Source of the DNA: Roseiarcus sp963759955
Lineage (GTDB): Bacteria; Pseudomonadota; Alphaproteobacteria; Rhizobiales; Beijerinckiaceae
Direction: 5' to 3'
DNA: 64,000 nt
Assembly (NCBI GenBank): GCA_963759955.1
Contig: CAVXCA010000024.1
Location: 1-64,000 of the forward strand
Shown: positions 43,600 to 52,069 of the stretch, piece by piece
Position numbering within the stretch: the stretch's first letter is position 1
Layout of the letters: every line of letters starts with the position of its first letter
Position numbers and translations under genes: made by a program
Notes under the pieces: model-generated
What the model saw: the letters and a program-made list of their open reading frames with translations, nothing else
Databases searched by the model: none
What the model was told of the DNA's origin: nothing

Positions 43600-45561
43600 A
43601 TGTTCGCCAACGTCCTCATCGCCAATCGCGGCGAGATCGCCTGCCGCATCATCGCGACGGCGCGCCGCTTGGGGCTGAGAACCCTGGCCCTGGCGACGCC
43701 CGCCGATCGCGGCGCCTTGTTCACCCGTCTCGCCGACGAAACTTACGAGATCGGCGTCGGCGCGGAAGGCTACCTCGACGCCGACGCAATCGTCGCGCTG
43801 GCGCTGCGCGTCGGCGCGCAATCCATTCATCCCGGCTACGGCTTCTTGAGCGAGAACGCCGATTTTGCGGAAAGCTGCGCGCGCGCAGGCGTCGTCTTCG
43901 TCGGCCCGCCGCCCGCGGCGATGCGCGCGATGGGCCTCAAGAGCTCGGCCAAGGCTCTGATGGCCAAAGCCGGCGCGCCGATCGTTCCGGGCTATCACGG
44001 CGAAATACAGAGCCCGAAGTTTCTCAAGGAGAAGGCTTACGAGATCGGCTATCCCGTGCTCGTCAAGGCGATCGCGGGCGGCGGCGGGCGCGGCATGCGC
44101 CGCGTCGACGCCCATGTCGACTTCGAGGGGGCGCTCGAGGCGGCGACGCGCGAGGCCGAGGCAGCGTTCGGCGATCCGCGCGTGCTGATCGAGAAATACG
44201 TTTCCGCGCCGCGCCATATTGAAGTGCAGGTGTTCGGCGATGCGCACGGCGGCGTGGTCCACCTCTTCGAGCGCGACTGTTCGTTGCAGCGCCGCCATCA
44301 GAAGGTGATCGAGGAGAGCCCGGCGCCGGGCCTGCCCGAGACGACGCTGAACGCGATGTGCGAGGCGGCGGTCACGGCGGCGCGCGCAGTCGGCTACGTC
44401 GGCGCCGGCACGGTGGAGTTCATCGTCGACGCCTCGCGCGGCCTCGGCCCCGACAGTTTCTATTTTCTCGAGATGAACACGCGGTTGCAGGTCGAGCATC
44501 CCGTCACCGAGGCGACGACCGGGCTCGACCTGGTGGAATGGCAGTTCCGCGTCGCGGCGGGCGAGCCGCTGCCGCTCAAGCAGCACGAGATCGGCCGCTC
44601 CGGCTGGGCGATCGAGGCGCGCCTCAACGCCGAGGATCCGGAAAACGGCTTCTTGCCGAGTCCGGGAAAAATCCTGGCGCTGCGGCTCGACGCGAGCGCG
44701 GGCTTGCGCGTCGACGCCGGCGTCGAAGCGGGCGACGCGGTGACGCCGTTCTATGATTCGATGATCGCCAAGCTGATCGCTCACGCGCCGACGCGGGCCG
44801 AAGCGTTGGCGAAGCTGCGCGAGGCGGTGGCGCGCGCCGTGGTGATCGGCCCCAAGACCAACCTCGCTTTCCTCGGCGCGCTGCTCGGCGCGCGCGAAGT
44901 GGAGGCGGGCGCCTTCGACACCGGCTTCATCGACGCCCATGCGGCGCGGCTCGGCGCCGAGCCGCGCGAAGCCGACCGACGCGCTGTTCTCGCCGGCGCT
45001 GAGGCGCTGCTCGCGGCGACAGCGCCGCCACGCGGCGACGGCGGCCTCGCGCATGATCCCTGGAACGAGGCGGACGGCTTCGAATTGACGGGGACCCGCC
45101 GCACCGGATTCGAGGTCCGCGTCGATGGCCATGTCGAGCATCTGGTCGCGATCGATCGGGACGGGCGACGGACGCTGGCCTTCGCCGACGACCGCGCGCT
45201 CGACGCCGCCGGTGAAACGGCGCCGCCGAACGTGCTGGCGAGCGACGAGGCGGCGTTCGCGCTCAGCGGGGGACGGCAAGTCCGCGTCGTCCGTCTCGAT
45301 CCGCTCGCCGGCGGGCTCGTTGGGGTAGGGATAAGCTCGGGCGAGATCGCCGCGCCGATGCACGGGCGCGTGATCGCGCTCCATGTCGAGGATGGCGAGC
45401 AAGTCGAAGAAGGCGCGCGCCTCGCCGTGGTCGAGGCGATGAAGATGGAGCATGCGCTCGTCGCCCCGCTCGCCGGACGCGTCGCGAACCTGACGGCGCG
45501 CATCGGCGACACGGTGGAGCAGGGGCAAAGGCTGATGACGATCGAGGCCGAGGAGGGGTAG
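43600..45561 (+). CDS. mccA: 3-methylcrotonyl-CoA carboxylase, biotin carboxylase/carrier (alpha) subunit
   Basis: A 653-residue protein that carboxylates biotin with ATP and bicarbonate and carries it to the beta subunit. The biotin carboxylase domain covers about residues 1-445: IANRGEIACRIIATARRLGL, HPGYGFLSENADFAESCARA, the ATP-grasp Gly-loop KAIAGGGGRGMRRVD, and EMNTRLQVEHPVTEATTGLD. A BT-like middle region follows, then the biotinyl domain at the C-terminus with the carrier lysine in VVEAMKMEHALVAPLAG. Pairing with mccB nearby supports the methylcrotonyl assignment over acetyl- or propionyl-CoA carboxylase. Confidence 0.92.
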   Translation: MFANVLIANRGEIACRIIATARRLGLRTLALATPADRGALFTRLADETYEIGVGAEGYLDADAIVALALRVGAQSIHPGYGFLSENADFAESCARAGVVFVGPPPAAMRAMGLKSSAKALMAKAGAPIVPGYHGEIQSPKFLKEKAYEIGYPVLVKAIAGGGGRGMRRVDAHVDFEGALEAATREAEAAFGDPRVLIEKYVSAPRHIEVQVFGDAHGGVVHLFERDCSLQRRHQKVIEESPAPGLPETTLNAMCEAAVTAARAVGYVGAGTVEFIVDASRGLGPDSFYFLEMNTRLQVEHPVTEATTGLDLVEWQFRVAAGEPLPLKQHEIGRSGWAIEARLNAEDPENGFLPSPGKILALRLDASAGLRVDAGVEAGDAVTPFYDSMIAKLIAHAPTRAEALAKLREAVARAVVIGPKTNLAFLGALLGAREVEAGAFDTGFIDAHAARLGAEPREADRRAVLAGAEALLAATAPPRGDGGLAHDPWNEADGFELTGTRRTGFEVRVDGHVEHLVAIDRDGRRTLAFADDRALDAAGETAPPNVLASDEAAFALSGGRQVRVVRLDPLAGGLVGVGISSGEIAAPMHGRVIALHVEDGEQVEEGARLAVVEAMKMEHALVAPLAGRVANLTARIGDTVEQGQRLMTIEAEEG

Positions 45562-45646
45562 CGCCGGTTCGCGCCCTGCGTGGACGCGAGCGCGCGCCTG
45601 TGCGAAAATGTCGTCGTTGGGGGGCCCAAGCCGGGGAGCCCGAGCG

Positions 45647-45952
45647 ATGAGCGAAATCGTCGCCACGCCGCGCGCCAAGACCGTCGTCAAGACGGAACGG
45701 CCGCGCCTGCACAAGGTCATCCTGTTCAACGACGACTATACGCCGCGCGAATTCGTCGTGACAGTGCTGAAGGCGGAATTCCGCCTCGGCGAGGCGCAGG
45801 CGCAGCGCGTCATGCTCACTGCGCATCGGCTCGGCGTCTGCGTCGTCGCAGTGTTTGCGCGCGACGTCGCCGAAACGAAGGCCGCGCGCGCGACCGAAGC
45901 GGGCGCCGCGAAGGGCTATCCCCTGCGTTTCGACACCGAGCCGGAGGAGTAG
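45647..45952 (+). CDS. ClpS-like adaptor (ClpS2)
   Basis: A 101-residue second ClpS, distinct from the one at 55464. The domain starts LHKVILFNDDYTPREFVVTV, where NDDYTP is the N-degron-pocket and ClpA-binding strand. VMLTAHRLGVCVVAVFARDV keeps the typical helix and RDVAE replaces the usual YEIAE. ATG 45647 follows GGGGAG; an ATG at 45608 adds 13 residues. Alphaproteobacteria often have a ClpS2 with altered degron preference. It is isolated from clpA and lies convergent with dnaJ. Confidence 0.9.
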   Translation: MSEIVATPRAKTVVKTERPRLHKVILFNDDYTPREFVVTVLKAEFRLGEAQAQRVMLTAHRLGVCVVAVFARDVAETKAARATEAGAAKGYPLRFDTEPEE

Positions 45953-46047
45953 GGCGGGCGCCGGCCCGGACGGCTCGCACGTTGGCGCGCCCGCCGGTCC
46001 GACCGTTCCGGCGCTGCGCGCGGCCCACGATCCGACGGCGGCGACCT

Positions 46048-47145
46048 TTAGGACTTGCTTGGCGCTTTGCGGTCCCCAGCCGCCCGCAATTGCTCGTATA
46101 GCCCCCGCTGCTCGGCCGAGAGCCGTTCCGGCACATGCACCTGCAGTTGGACATAGAGATCGCCGCGCCCGCCGCCGCCGAACCGCGGCAGGCCTTTGCC
46201 GCGAATTCGCAAGGTCGAATCCGGTTGGGTCCCGGCGGGAATCTTGACCGCGATTTGGCCCTCGAGCGTCGGCGCGTCGAGGGTGGCGCCGAGCGCCGCG
46301 TCGGCGACCTCGATCGTTTCGACCCGGTAGAGATCTGGGCCGCGCCGCTCGAAGCGCGGATCGTCGGCCGTGCGAACGATGACAAAGAGGTCGCCGGCGG
46401 GAAGCCCCGGCTGGTCCGCCGGCTGACCGCGGCCCGGCACGCGCAGCGCCGTCCCGTCTTCGACCCCGACGGGAACGCGGACGGTGAGGACCTCGTCGCG
46501 CAAGATTTGTCCCTTGCCGCCGCACTCCGGGCACGGCGCATCGATGAAGACGCCGCGCCCTTCGCAGTCGGGACACGTCGTGATCTGCTCCAAGGTGACG
46601 CCGCTCTTGCGCTGGCTGCGAACGAGCCGGCCACTGCCGTCGCACTTCGGGCAGGGGCGCGGCTTCGTGCCGGCCTTGGCGCCCGTCCCCTGGCAGGCTT
46701 GGCATTTGGCGGCCCTGGCGACGTGCACCGCTTCCTCGCCGCCGTTGAGGACGCGTTCGAGCGGCACGTTGATGACGATCTCGACGTTCTCGCCGCGCCG
46801 AGGGGCGGCGCGGCGGCGAAAGAAGCGATCGAACGATCCCATGCCGCCGAAATCGAAGCCGAGGCCGCCGAAGACGTCCTCGAAATCGACGCCGCCGAAC
46901 AGATCCTCGGGCGAGAAGCCGGCGACGCCGGCGTAGCCGCGCGCGTCATACTCCGCGCGCTTGTTGGGATCGCTCAAGATCGCGTAGGCTTCGGCGATCT
47001 CCTTGAATCGCTCCGTCGCGCCGGGGTCTTTGTTCCGGTCGGGGTGGTACTTCAACGCCAGCTGCCGAAAAGCGTCCTTGATCGCCTTCTCGTCGGCGTC
47101 TCTGGGAACGCCGAGCGTTTCGTAATAGTCGCGCGGGTCGGCCAC
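46048..47145 (-). CDS. dnaJ: DnaJ-type co-chaperone
   Basis: A 365-residue type I J-protein that stimulates the ATPase of the adjacent DnaK. The J-domain is MADPRDYYETLGVPRDADEK with the HPD motif in ALKYHPDRNKDPG. A Gly/Phe-rich segment (about 75-105) follows. The zinc region has four CxxCxGxG-like repeats: CQACQGTGAKAG, CPKCDGSG, CPDCEGRG and CPECGGKG. The C-terminal substrate-binding domain contains GDLFVIVRTADDPRFERRGP. GTG 47145 starts 16 bases after the dnaK stop. The pair looks like a secondary dnaKJ set beside hsp20. Confidence 0.92.
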   Translation of the reverse strand: MADPRDYYETLGVPRDADEKAIKDAFRQLALKYHPDRNKDPGATERFKEIAEAYAILSDPNKRAEYDARGYAGVAGFSPEDLFGGVDFEDVFGGLGFDFGGMGSFDRFFRRRAAPRRGENVEIVINVPLERVLNGGEEAVHVARAAKCQACQGTGAKAGTKPRPCPKCDGSGRLVRSQRKSGVTLEQITTCPDCEGRGVFIDAPCPECGGKGQILRDEVLTVRVPVGVEDGTALRVPGRGQPADQPGLPAGDLFVIVRTADDPRFERRGPDLYRVETIEVADAALGATLDAPTLEGQIAVKIPAGTQPDSTLRIRGKGLPRFGGGGRGDLYVQLQVHVPERLSAEQRGLYEQLRAAGDRKAPSKS

Positions 47146-47161
47146 GGCTCGCTATCGCTCC

Positions 47162-49036
47162 TCAGCGCGCGCCGCCGCCGCCCGTCTCGCGGTATTCGGC
47201 GTCGACGACCCGCCCGCCTGGAGCGGGCCCTGACGGGCGCGCCTCGCCGGTCGGCGCGCCGACGTCGGGGCGCGGCTGCGGACCGGGCTGCGGCGCCTGG
47301 GCGTAGAGGCTCTGCCCGGCTTCCTGCAGCACGATCTTCAACGCATCCGCTTTTTGCGACGCCGAGGCGGCGTCGCGCTTGCCGAGCGCCTCGCGGGTCT
47401 CGCGCAGCGCGGTCTCGACGCGCCGGCGCAGGTCGTCGGCAAGCTTGGCGCCGAAATCGGCGAGCGTGCGCTCGGCCTGATAACAGAGGGAATCGGCGGT
47501 GTTGAGCTTCTCCGCGTCTTCGCGCCGCTTCTTGTCCTGTTCGGCGTATTGCTGCGCCTGGTCGATCATGCGCTGCTTGTCGGCGTCGGGCAGCCGGGTC
47601 GAGCCGGTGATCCGGATCGACTGCGATCTCTGGCTCGCCATGTCCTTGGCGGCGACGTTGAGGATTCCGTCGGCGTCGATGTCGAATTGCACCTCGATCT
47701 TCGGCGCGCCGCGTGGCGCCGGCGGCAGCCCGTCGAGGTTGAATTGGCCGAGGCTCGCGTTGTCGGCCGCCATCGGCCGCTCGCCTTGGAAGACGTGCAC
47801 GGTGACGCTCGTCTGCATGTCGGCGGCGGTGGTGAAAATCTCGGAACGCTTGACCGGAACAGGCGTGTTGCGGGCGATGAGCGGCGTCGCAACGCCGCCC
47901 AGCGTTTCGATGCCGAGCGTGAGCGGGATGACGTCGACGAGCACGATCGAACCGACTTCGCCCGCGAGCACGCCGGCCTGAATGGCGGCGCCTTGCGCGA
48001 CGCATTCCATCGGATCGACGCCGGTCTCGCCCTTGCGCCCGAGCAAATCCTCGAAGAACGCGCGCACGATCGGCATCCGCGTCGGCCCGCCGACGAACAC
48101 CAGCCGATCGATCCGGGTGGTCTCGATGTTGGCGTCGTGGAAGGCCTGAAGCACGGGTTCGCGGCAGCGCTCGACCACCGGCCGCACGATGCGCTCCAGT
48201 TCGGCGCGCGTGAGCTCATAGTCGAGATGGACGGCGCCCGACGGCCCAGCCGAGAGGAAGGGCAAAGTGATGCGCGTCGTCGCGCTGGTGGACAATTCGA
48301 TCTTGGCGACTTCGCCCGCTTCCCGAAGCCGCGCCGCGGCCATGCGGTCGGGGCGCACGTCGACGCCCGTCTGGGCGCGGAATTGGTCGGCGAAGTGCTC
48401 GAAAACGAGTTTGTCCATATCCGTGCCGCCGAGCTGGGTGTTGCCGCTCGTCGCCTTGACCTCGAATACGCCCTTGCCGAACTCCATGATCGTGACGTCG
48501 AGCGTCCCGCCGCCGAAGTCGACGACGGCGATCCGCAATTCCTGCGCGAGCCGGTCTAGCCCGTAGGCGAGCGCGGCCGCCGTCGGCTCGTTGACGAGCC
48601 GCACCGCCTCGAGCCCGGCGATGCGGGCGGCGTCCTTGGTGGCGTTGCGCTGGTTGTCGTTGAAGTAGGCCGGCACCGTCAGCACCGCCTTATCGACCGG
48701 TTCGCCGAGAAAGGCCTCGGCGTCGCGCTTGATCTTCTGCAACAGGAAGCCCGACAGCTCCTCGGGCGAAAATTCGCGATCGCGCAGCCGCACTTTTTCG
48801 CGACGGCCCATCAATCGCTTGAACGCCGTGGCGGTGCCGTCGGGATTGACCGTCGCCTGTCGGCGAGCGGGCTCGCCGATCAGCGTCTGTCCCTCCGCGG
48901 TCAACGCGACATAGCTCGGAAACGCCTTGCCGCCGAGGGTGACGCCTTCGGCGCTCGGGATGATGGTCGGACGTCCGCCTCTCAGGACGGCGGCGGCCGA
49001 GTTCGACGTGCCGAGGTCGATGCCAATGATCGGCAT
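47162..49036 (-). CDS. dnaK: Hsp70 chaperone DnaK
   Basis: A 624-residue chaperone. ATPase domain motifs are MPIIGIDLGTSNSAAAVLRG, TVPAYFNDNQRNATKDAARI, VVDFGGGTLDVTIMEFG and LVFVGGPTRMPIVRAFFEDL. The substrate domain contains DVIPLTLGIETLGGVATPLI and FQGERPMAADNASLGQF. A Pro/Gly-rich tail (QPGPQPRPDVGAPTGEA) ends in VVDAEYRETGGGGAR instead of the usual EEVD-like DAEFEEV. ATG 49036 has GGGAGG upstream. Gaps relative to housekeeping DnaK and location beside hsp20 suggest a stress-specific paralogue. Confidence 0.92.
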   Translation of the reverse strand: MPIIGIDLGTSNSAAAVLRGGRPTIIPSAEGVTLGGKAFPSYVALTAEGQTLIGEPARRQATVNPDGTATAFKRLMGRREKVRLRDREFSPEELSGFLLQKIKRDAEAFLGEPVDKAVLTVPAYFNDNQRNATKDAARIAGLEAVRLVNEPTAAALAYGLDRLAQELRIAVVDFGGGTLDVTIMEFGKGVFEVKATSGNTQLGGTDMDKLVFEHFADQFRAQTGVDVRPDRMAAARLREAGEVAKIELSTSATTRITLPFLSAGPSGAVHLDYELTRAELERIVRPVVERCREPVLQAFHDANIETTRIDRLVFVGGPTRMPIVRAFFEDLLGRKGETGVDPMECVAQGAAIQAGVLAGEVGSIVLVDVIPLTLGIETLGGVATPLIARNTPVPVKRSEIFTTAADMQTSVTVHVFQGERPMAADNASLGQFNLDGLPPAPRGAPKIEVQFDIDADGILNVAAKDMASQRSQSIRITGSTRLPDADKQRMIDQAQQYAEQDKKRREDAEKLNTADSLCYQAERTLADFGAKLADDLRRRVETALRETREALGKRDAASASQKADALKIVLQEAGQSLYAQAPQPGPQPRPDVGAPTGEARPSGPAPGGRVVDAEYRETGGGGAR

Positions 49037-49154
49037 GGCGCTGCCTCCCTTGATGACCAGGAAAGTATCAGCGTGTCCCGGCTTGGCGTTGACCTGCCTC
49101 AACCGAGAAAGCAAAAGGCCAGCTGTCCCATGTCCGTCTTATTGCGGTGCTAGT

Positions 49155-49168
49155 TTGATGTAAATCAG
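49155..49168. promoter_or_regulatory. FNR/FixK-like box between dnaK and hsp20
   Basis: TTGATGTAAATCAG matches the FNR/FixK consensus TTGAT-N4-ATCAA at nine of ten positions. It lies about 120 bases before the dnaK start and 210 before the hsp20 start. Centred at 49161.5, it would place a class II start site near 49120 on the minus strand, which favours dnaK as the target. A half-site TTGAT also occurs at 49191. Confidence 0.55.
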
Positions 49169-49213
49169 CGCCCGGACCTTCCAACCGGTGTTTGATGTCT
49201 CCGCGGATACCGG

Positions 49214-49345
49214 AACGCGCATTCGTCATACTTTAAAGGCGAGGTTGCGCGTCGCCTCACAACGATGAGATCGATCCGACTAGAAGGCGTGTCCGCAGCG
49301 AGCGCGACGCCTCGTGCGAAGAGGGAGGCGTAACGCGCATTCGTC
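49214..49345. repeat. 14-bp direct repeat in dnaK-hsp20 intergenic region
   Basis: AACGCGCATTCGTC occurs at 49214-49227 and again at 49332-49345, same orientation, 118 bases apart. The second copy is just upstream of the hsp20 ribosome-binding site. It may be a regulator site or duplication scar; no known heat-shock (sigma-32 or CIRCE) element is recognised. Confidence 0.6.
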
Positions 49346-49378
49346 GTTTCAGCCCGTCGAACAACAGGAGAAGTCGCG

Positions 49379-49921
49379 ATGGCGGAAGCCCCAACGAAAG
49401 TCCCCGTGAAAGCCGAAAAGAAAACCGCGCCGGCGATGGGAGCGATGGCGCCGTGGGCGCCCTTCGAAACGCTTCGTCGCGAGATCGACCGCGTCTTTGA
49501 CACGGTCGGCAGCGGGTCGTGGCCGTTCGCGCTCGGCCGCCGGTCGTTCCAATTCGATCTGCCTTGGCCGCGCGAGGCCAATTGGGCGTTGAATCCGGCG
49601 GTCGACGTCACCGAGAAGGACAAGGAATTCGAGATCTCGGCCGAACTGCCGGGGCTCAGCGAAAAGGACATCGAGGTCAAGCTGTCGAACGGGACTCTCG
49701 TCATCAAGGGCGAGAAGAAGGAGGAAAAGGAAGAACGCGAGAAGGATTATTATCTTTCCGAGCGTCGTTTCGGTTCCTTCGTCCGCTCGTTCGCTGTTCC
49801 CGAAGGCGTCGACGCCGACAAGATCGAAGCGACCTTCGCCAAGGGCGTGCTGACGATCAAGCTACCCAAGACCGCCGAAGCGCAAAAGAGCGAAACGAAG
49901 ATCCCCGTGAAGGCGGCCTGA
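49379..49921 (+). CDS. Small heat-shock protein (Hsp20 / alpha-crystallin)
   Basis: A 180-residue ATP-independent holdase. The N-terminal arm (PWAPFETLRREIDRVFDTVG) precedes the alpha-crystallin domain (about residues 72-170): NPAVDVTEKDKEFEISAELP, DIEVKLSNGTLVIKGEKK, RRFGSFVRSFAVPEGVDADK and the diagnostic A-x-x-x-G-V-L in TFAKGVLTIKLPKT. The EKKEEKEEREKDYY loop is typical of bacterial class A. ATG 49379 follows AGGAG. It is divergent from dnaK, suggesting shared stress control. Confidence 0.94.
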   Translation: MAEAPTKVPVKAEKKTAPAMGAMAPWAPFETLRREIDRVFDTVGSGSWPFALGRRSFQFDLPWPREANWALNPAVDVTEKDKEFEISAELPGLSEKDIEVKLSNGTLVIKGEKKEEKEEREKDYYLSERRFGSFVRSFAVPEGVDADKIEATFAKGVLTIKLPKTAEAQKSETKIPVKAA

Positions 49922-50054
49922 TCGTCGCCGCGCTTGCCGGCGCCAAGCGGTTTCCCCTCGGGTCAAATGCGCGATCGCGGGGGTGAAGCTCAAGAAGCGG
50001 CGGCCGTCGCGGCCGGGCTTGTCCCGGCCGTGGCGGAGGCCGCCTGTGCTGAAA

Positions 50055-50474
50055 TCATCCCGCTTCGGTTTCGTACAGGCCTTTGACGAGATGGTCGTGC
50101 AGGTCGGCGTCGTCCAGCAGAGCGGCGCTCGTCGCCGCTTCGCCAACACGCTCGGCCTCGGAAATTCCCCGATGCCATTTTTGCGCGGCGAGATCGCCTT
50201 GGCCGACGCGCATCAAAGCGAAGAGTTCCGCTCGCGCGGCCGGCGCGAGCGAGGCGATCGCCTTGCGTAGAGCCTTGAGGGACTCGGAGCTCGCCGGCAA
50301 AGGGTCGAAGCCGAGCGACGCCGTCGGGTTGTGCTCGCCGCGGACGGGCTTGATCTCGCCCAAATCCTTTTCGGCGACATTGCCGAGAAGGTTGTCGCGT
50401 TCCGTGCGGGCCGTCTTGGCGAGCAGCGCAATGAAATGCGCCTGATCCTTGTTCAACGTGCGCAACATGTCCAT
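50055..50474 (-). CDS. DUF3775 family protein
   Basis: A 139-residue soluble protein. Conserved stretches are SLKALRKAIASLAPAARAEL, FALMRVGQGDLAAQKW (the family usually has LMWLGRGD) and LDDADLHDHLVKGLYETEAG. DUF3775 is found mainly in Alphaproteobacteria and has no known role. ATG 50474 (MDMLRTLNKDQAHFIALLAK) is plausible and lacks a strong alternative. It stands alone between hsp20 and the DUF1489 gene. Confidence 0.82.
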   Translation of the reverse strand: MDMLRTLNKDQAHFIALLAKTARTERDNLLGNVAEKDLGEIKPVRGEHNPTASLGFDPLPASSESLKALRKAIASLAPAARAELFALMRVGQGDLAAQKWHRGISEAERVGEAATSAALLDDADLHDHLVKGLYETEAG

Positions 50475-50763
50475 GCCTCCTGCCGGTTCGTCTTGGAGCC
50501 TCCCTTCGCCGATCGTCTGCGCCGCGCGTCTGGGAATATGCGCCAGCGCGGGCGCGCCGGAAAATTGCCGTCGACGCCTCGATCGCGGCCGCCACAGCGC
50601 GGGCGCCTAAGCAGCGCCCGACATCGTCTTTGTGTCGCGCATCGCGATGCAGCGTTTGCTGATATGGGTCAATTCGGCGAATCGGATCGATGACGGCGTT
50701 CGGCCCTGTTGGCCGCTCTTGTCGCCCCTTCGCCTTCGGCCGCGAATTTGCGATAACGGCGCC
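50475..50763. other. Intergenic space with no recognisable element
   Basis: Divergent interval between the DUF3775 and DUF1489 genes. Nothing beyond ordinary promoter-sized DNA is recognised. Confidence 0.5.
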
Positions 50764-51201
50764 ATGACCCTGCATCTCGTCAAACTCTGCGTCGGCGCCG
50801 AGTCGATCGCCGATCTCGAAGACTGGATCGCGCGGCGCGTCGCCGAACGGGCCCGGCGCGGCGAGACGCCGCGGCACGCCCACGTGACGCGCATGGCGCC
50901 CAAGCGCGCCGCCGAGCTGATCGACGGCGGCTCGCTTTATTGGGTGATCAAGGGGCAGCTCGCCGCGCGTCAACGGCTCCTCGAAGTCGAGCCCTTCGTC
51001 GACGCCGACGGCGTGCGCCGGTGTCGGCTGTGGCTCGATCCCGAGGTGACGCCGGTTAGGCCGCGGCCGATGCGGCCGTTTCAGGGCTGGCGTTATTTCG
51101 CGCCGAAGGACGCGCCGCCGGATCTCGACGCCGCGGCCGAGGGCGCCGGTGCGATGCCCGAGGAGCTGCGGCGCGCGCTCGGCGAGCTCGGCCTGCTGTG
51201 A
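50764..51201 (+). CDS. DUF1489 family protein
   Basis: A 145-residue protein. The start MTLHLVKLCVGAESIADLED and the block HVTRMAPKRAAELIDGGSLY then WVIKGQLAARQRLLEVEPF are distinctive of DUF1489, which is conserved across Hyphomicrobiales and Rhodobacterales. FQGWRYFAPKDAPPDLDA is the usual C-terminus. No function is established. ATG 50764 is the conserved start. It precedes the VWA and J-domain genes on the same strand. Confidence 0.9.
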   Translation: MTLHLVKLCVGAESIADLEDWIARRVAERARRGETPRHAHVTRMAPKRAAELIDGGSLYWVIKGQLAARQRLLEVEPFVDADGVRRCRLWLDPEVTPVRPRPMRPFQGWRYFAPKDAPPDLDAAAEGAGAMPEELRRALGELGLL

Positions 51202-51288
51202 AATGCGCCGGCCGCCCTTGCGGCGGCGCGGCTCGGCGCCGATCTTAGCGCTTGGAGAGCGCGGACATTGAGCGCGGGGAGACGGGCC

Positions 51289-51999
51289 ATGGGCACGCAG
51301 AGCGGCAAACTGCCGGCGCCGCGAGAATCGAGCGCCGAAATCGCCGCCTTCATCGAAGCTGCGCGGCGCGCGCCGGCGCCTTACCTCGCCAATCGCGGCC
51401 GGATGATCTTCGCGCTCGACGCGACGATGAGCCGGCAACCGACCTGGGATCTCGCGCAAAGCCTTCAGGCGCGGATGTTCCAGGCCGCGGCGGATCTGGG
51501 CGGGCTCGACGTGCAACTCGTCTATTTCCGCGGCATGGGCGAATGCCGCGCCTCGCGGTTCGTTTCCGGCGGGCAGGGGCTCGGCGAGCTGATGGGCCGC
51601 ATCTCGGTGCGCAGCGGCACGACGCAATTGGGCAAGGTGCTGGTCCACGCGCGTGACGAGGCGGGCCGCGCCAAGGTCGGCGCGCTGGTCTTCGTCGGCG
51701 ACGCGATGGAGGAGAGTCTCGATCCCTTGATGCAGATCGCCGGGGAGCTGGCGCTCGCAGGGGTCAAGGCGTTCATGTTCCAGGAGGGTGACGATCCGGC
51801 GGCGCGCCGCGTGTTCCAGGAGATCGCGTGCCTCACCGGCGGCGCCTACAGCGCCTTCGACGCGGGCGCGGCCGCGCGGCTCGAAGCGCTGCTGCGCGCC
51901 GCCGCGACTTACGCGGCGGGGGGACGCGCCGCGCTCGAGACCCAGGCGATCGGCGACCGGCATGCGCGCGCGCTGCTGGAACAGATGCGCGGCGCGTGA
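51289..51999 (+). CDS. von Willebrand factor A domain protein
   Basis: A 236-residue protein that is essentially one VWA fold. The MIDAS-like strand is GRMIFALDATMSRQPTWD (D-x-T-x-S pattern), with later elements RISVRSGTTQLGKVLVHARD (second-loop Thr) and ALVFVGDAMEESLDPLMQIA (third-loop Asp). There is no signal peptide, so it should be cytoplasmic. ATG 51289 follows GGGGAG; a TTG at 51268 is less likely. It is followed 70 bases later by a membrane J-domain protein, a pairing seen in related genomes but without known function. Confidence 0.8.
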   Translation: MGTQSGKLPAPRESSAEIAAFIEAARRAPAPYLANRGRMIFALDATMSRQPTWDLAQSLQARMFQAAADLGGLDVQLVYFRGMGECRASRFVSGGQGLGELMGRISVRSGTTQLGKVLVHARDEAGRAKVGALVFVGDAMEESLDPLMQIAGELALAGVKAFMFQEGDDPAARRVFQEIACLTGGAYSAFDAGAAARLEALLRAAATYAAGGRAALETQAIGDRHARALLEQMRGA

Positions 52000-52069
52000 A
52001 AGCAGGGTATTGCTACGGGGTTTCCAGAGAGACGCGCTAACGCGTTTATCGTTATAGAGAATCTTCGCC

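Noticed and set aside
42673..45729. A 1018-codon open frame on the minus strand across the mccA region
   Set aside because: It is antisense to mccA and the lytic transglycosylase, lacks family similarity, and arises from GC-rich third positions.
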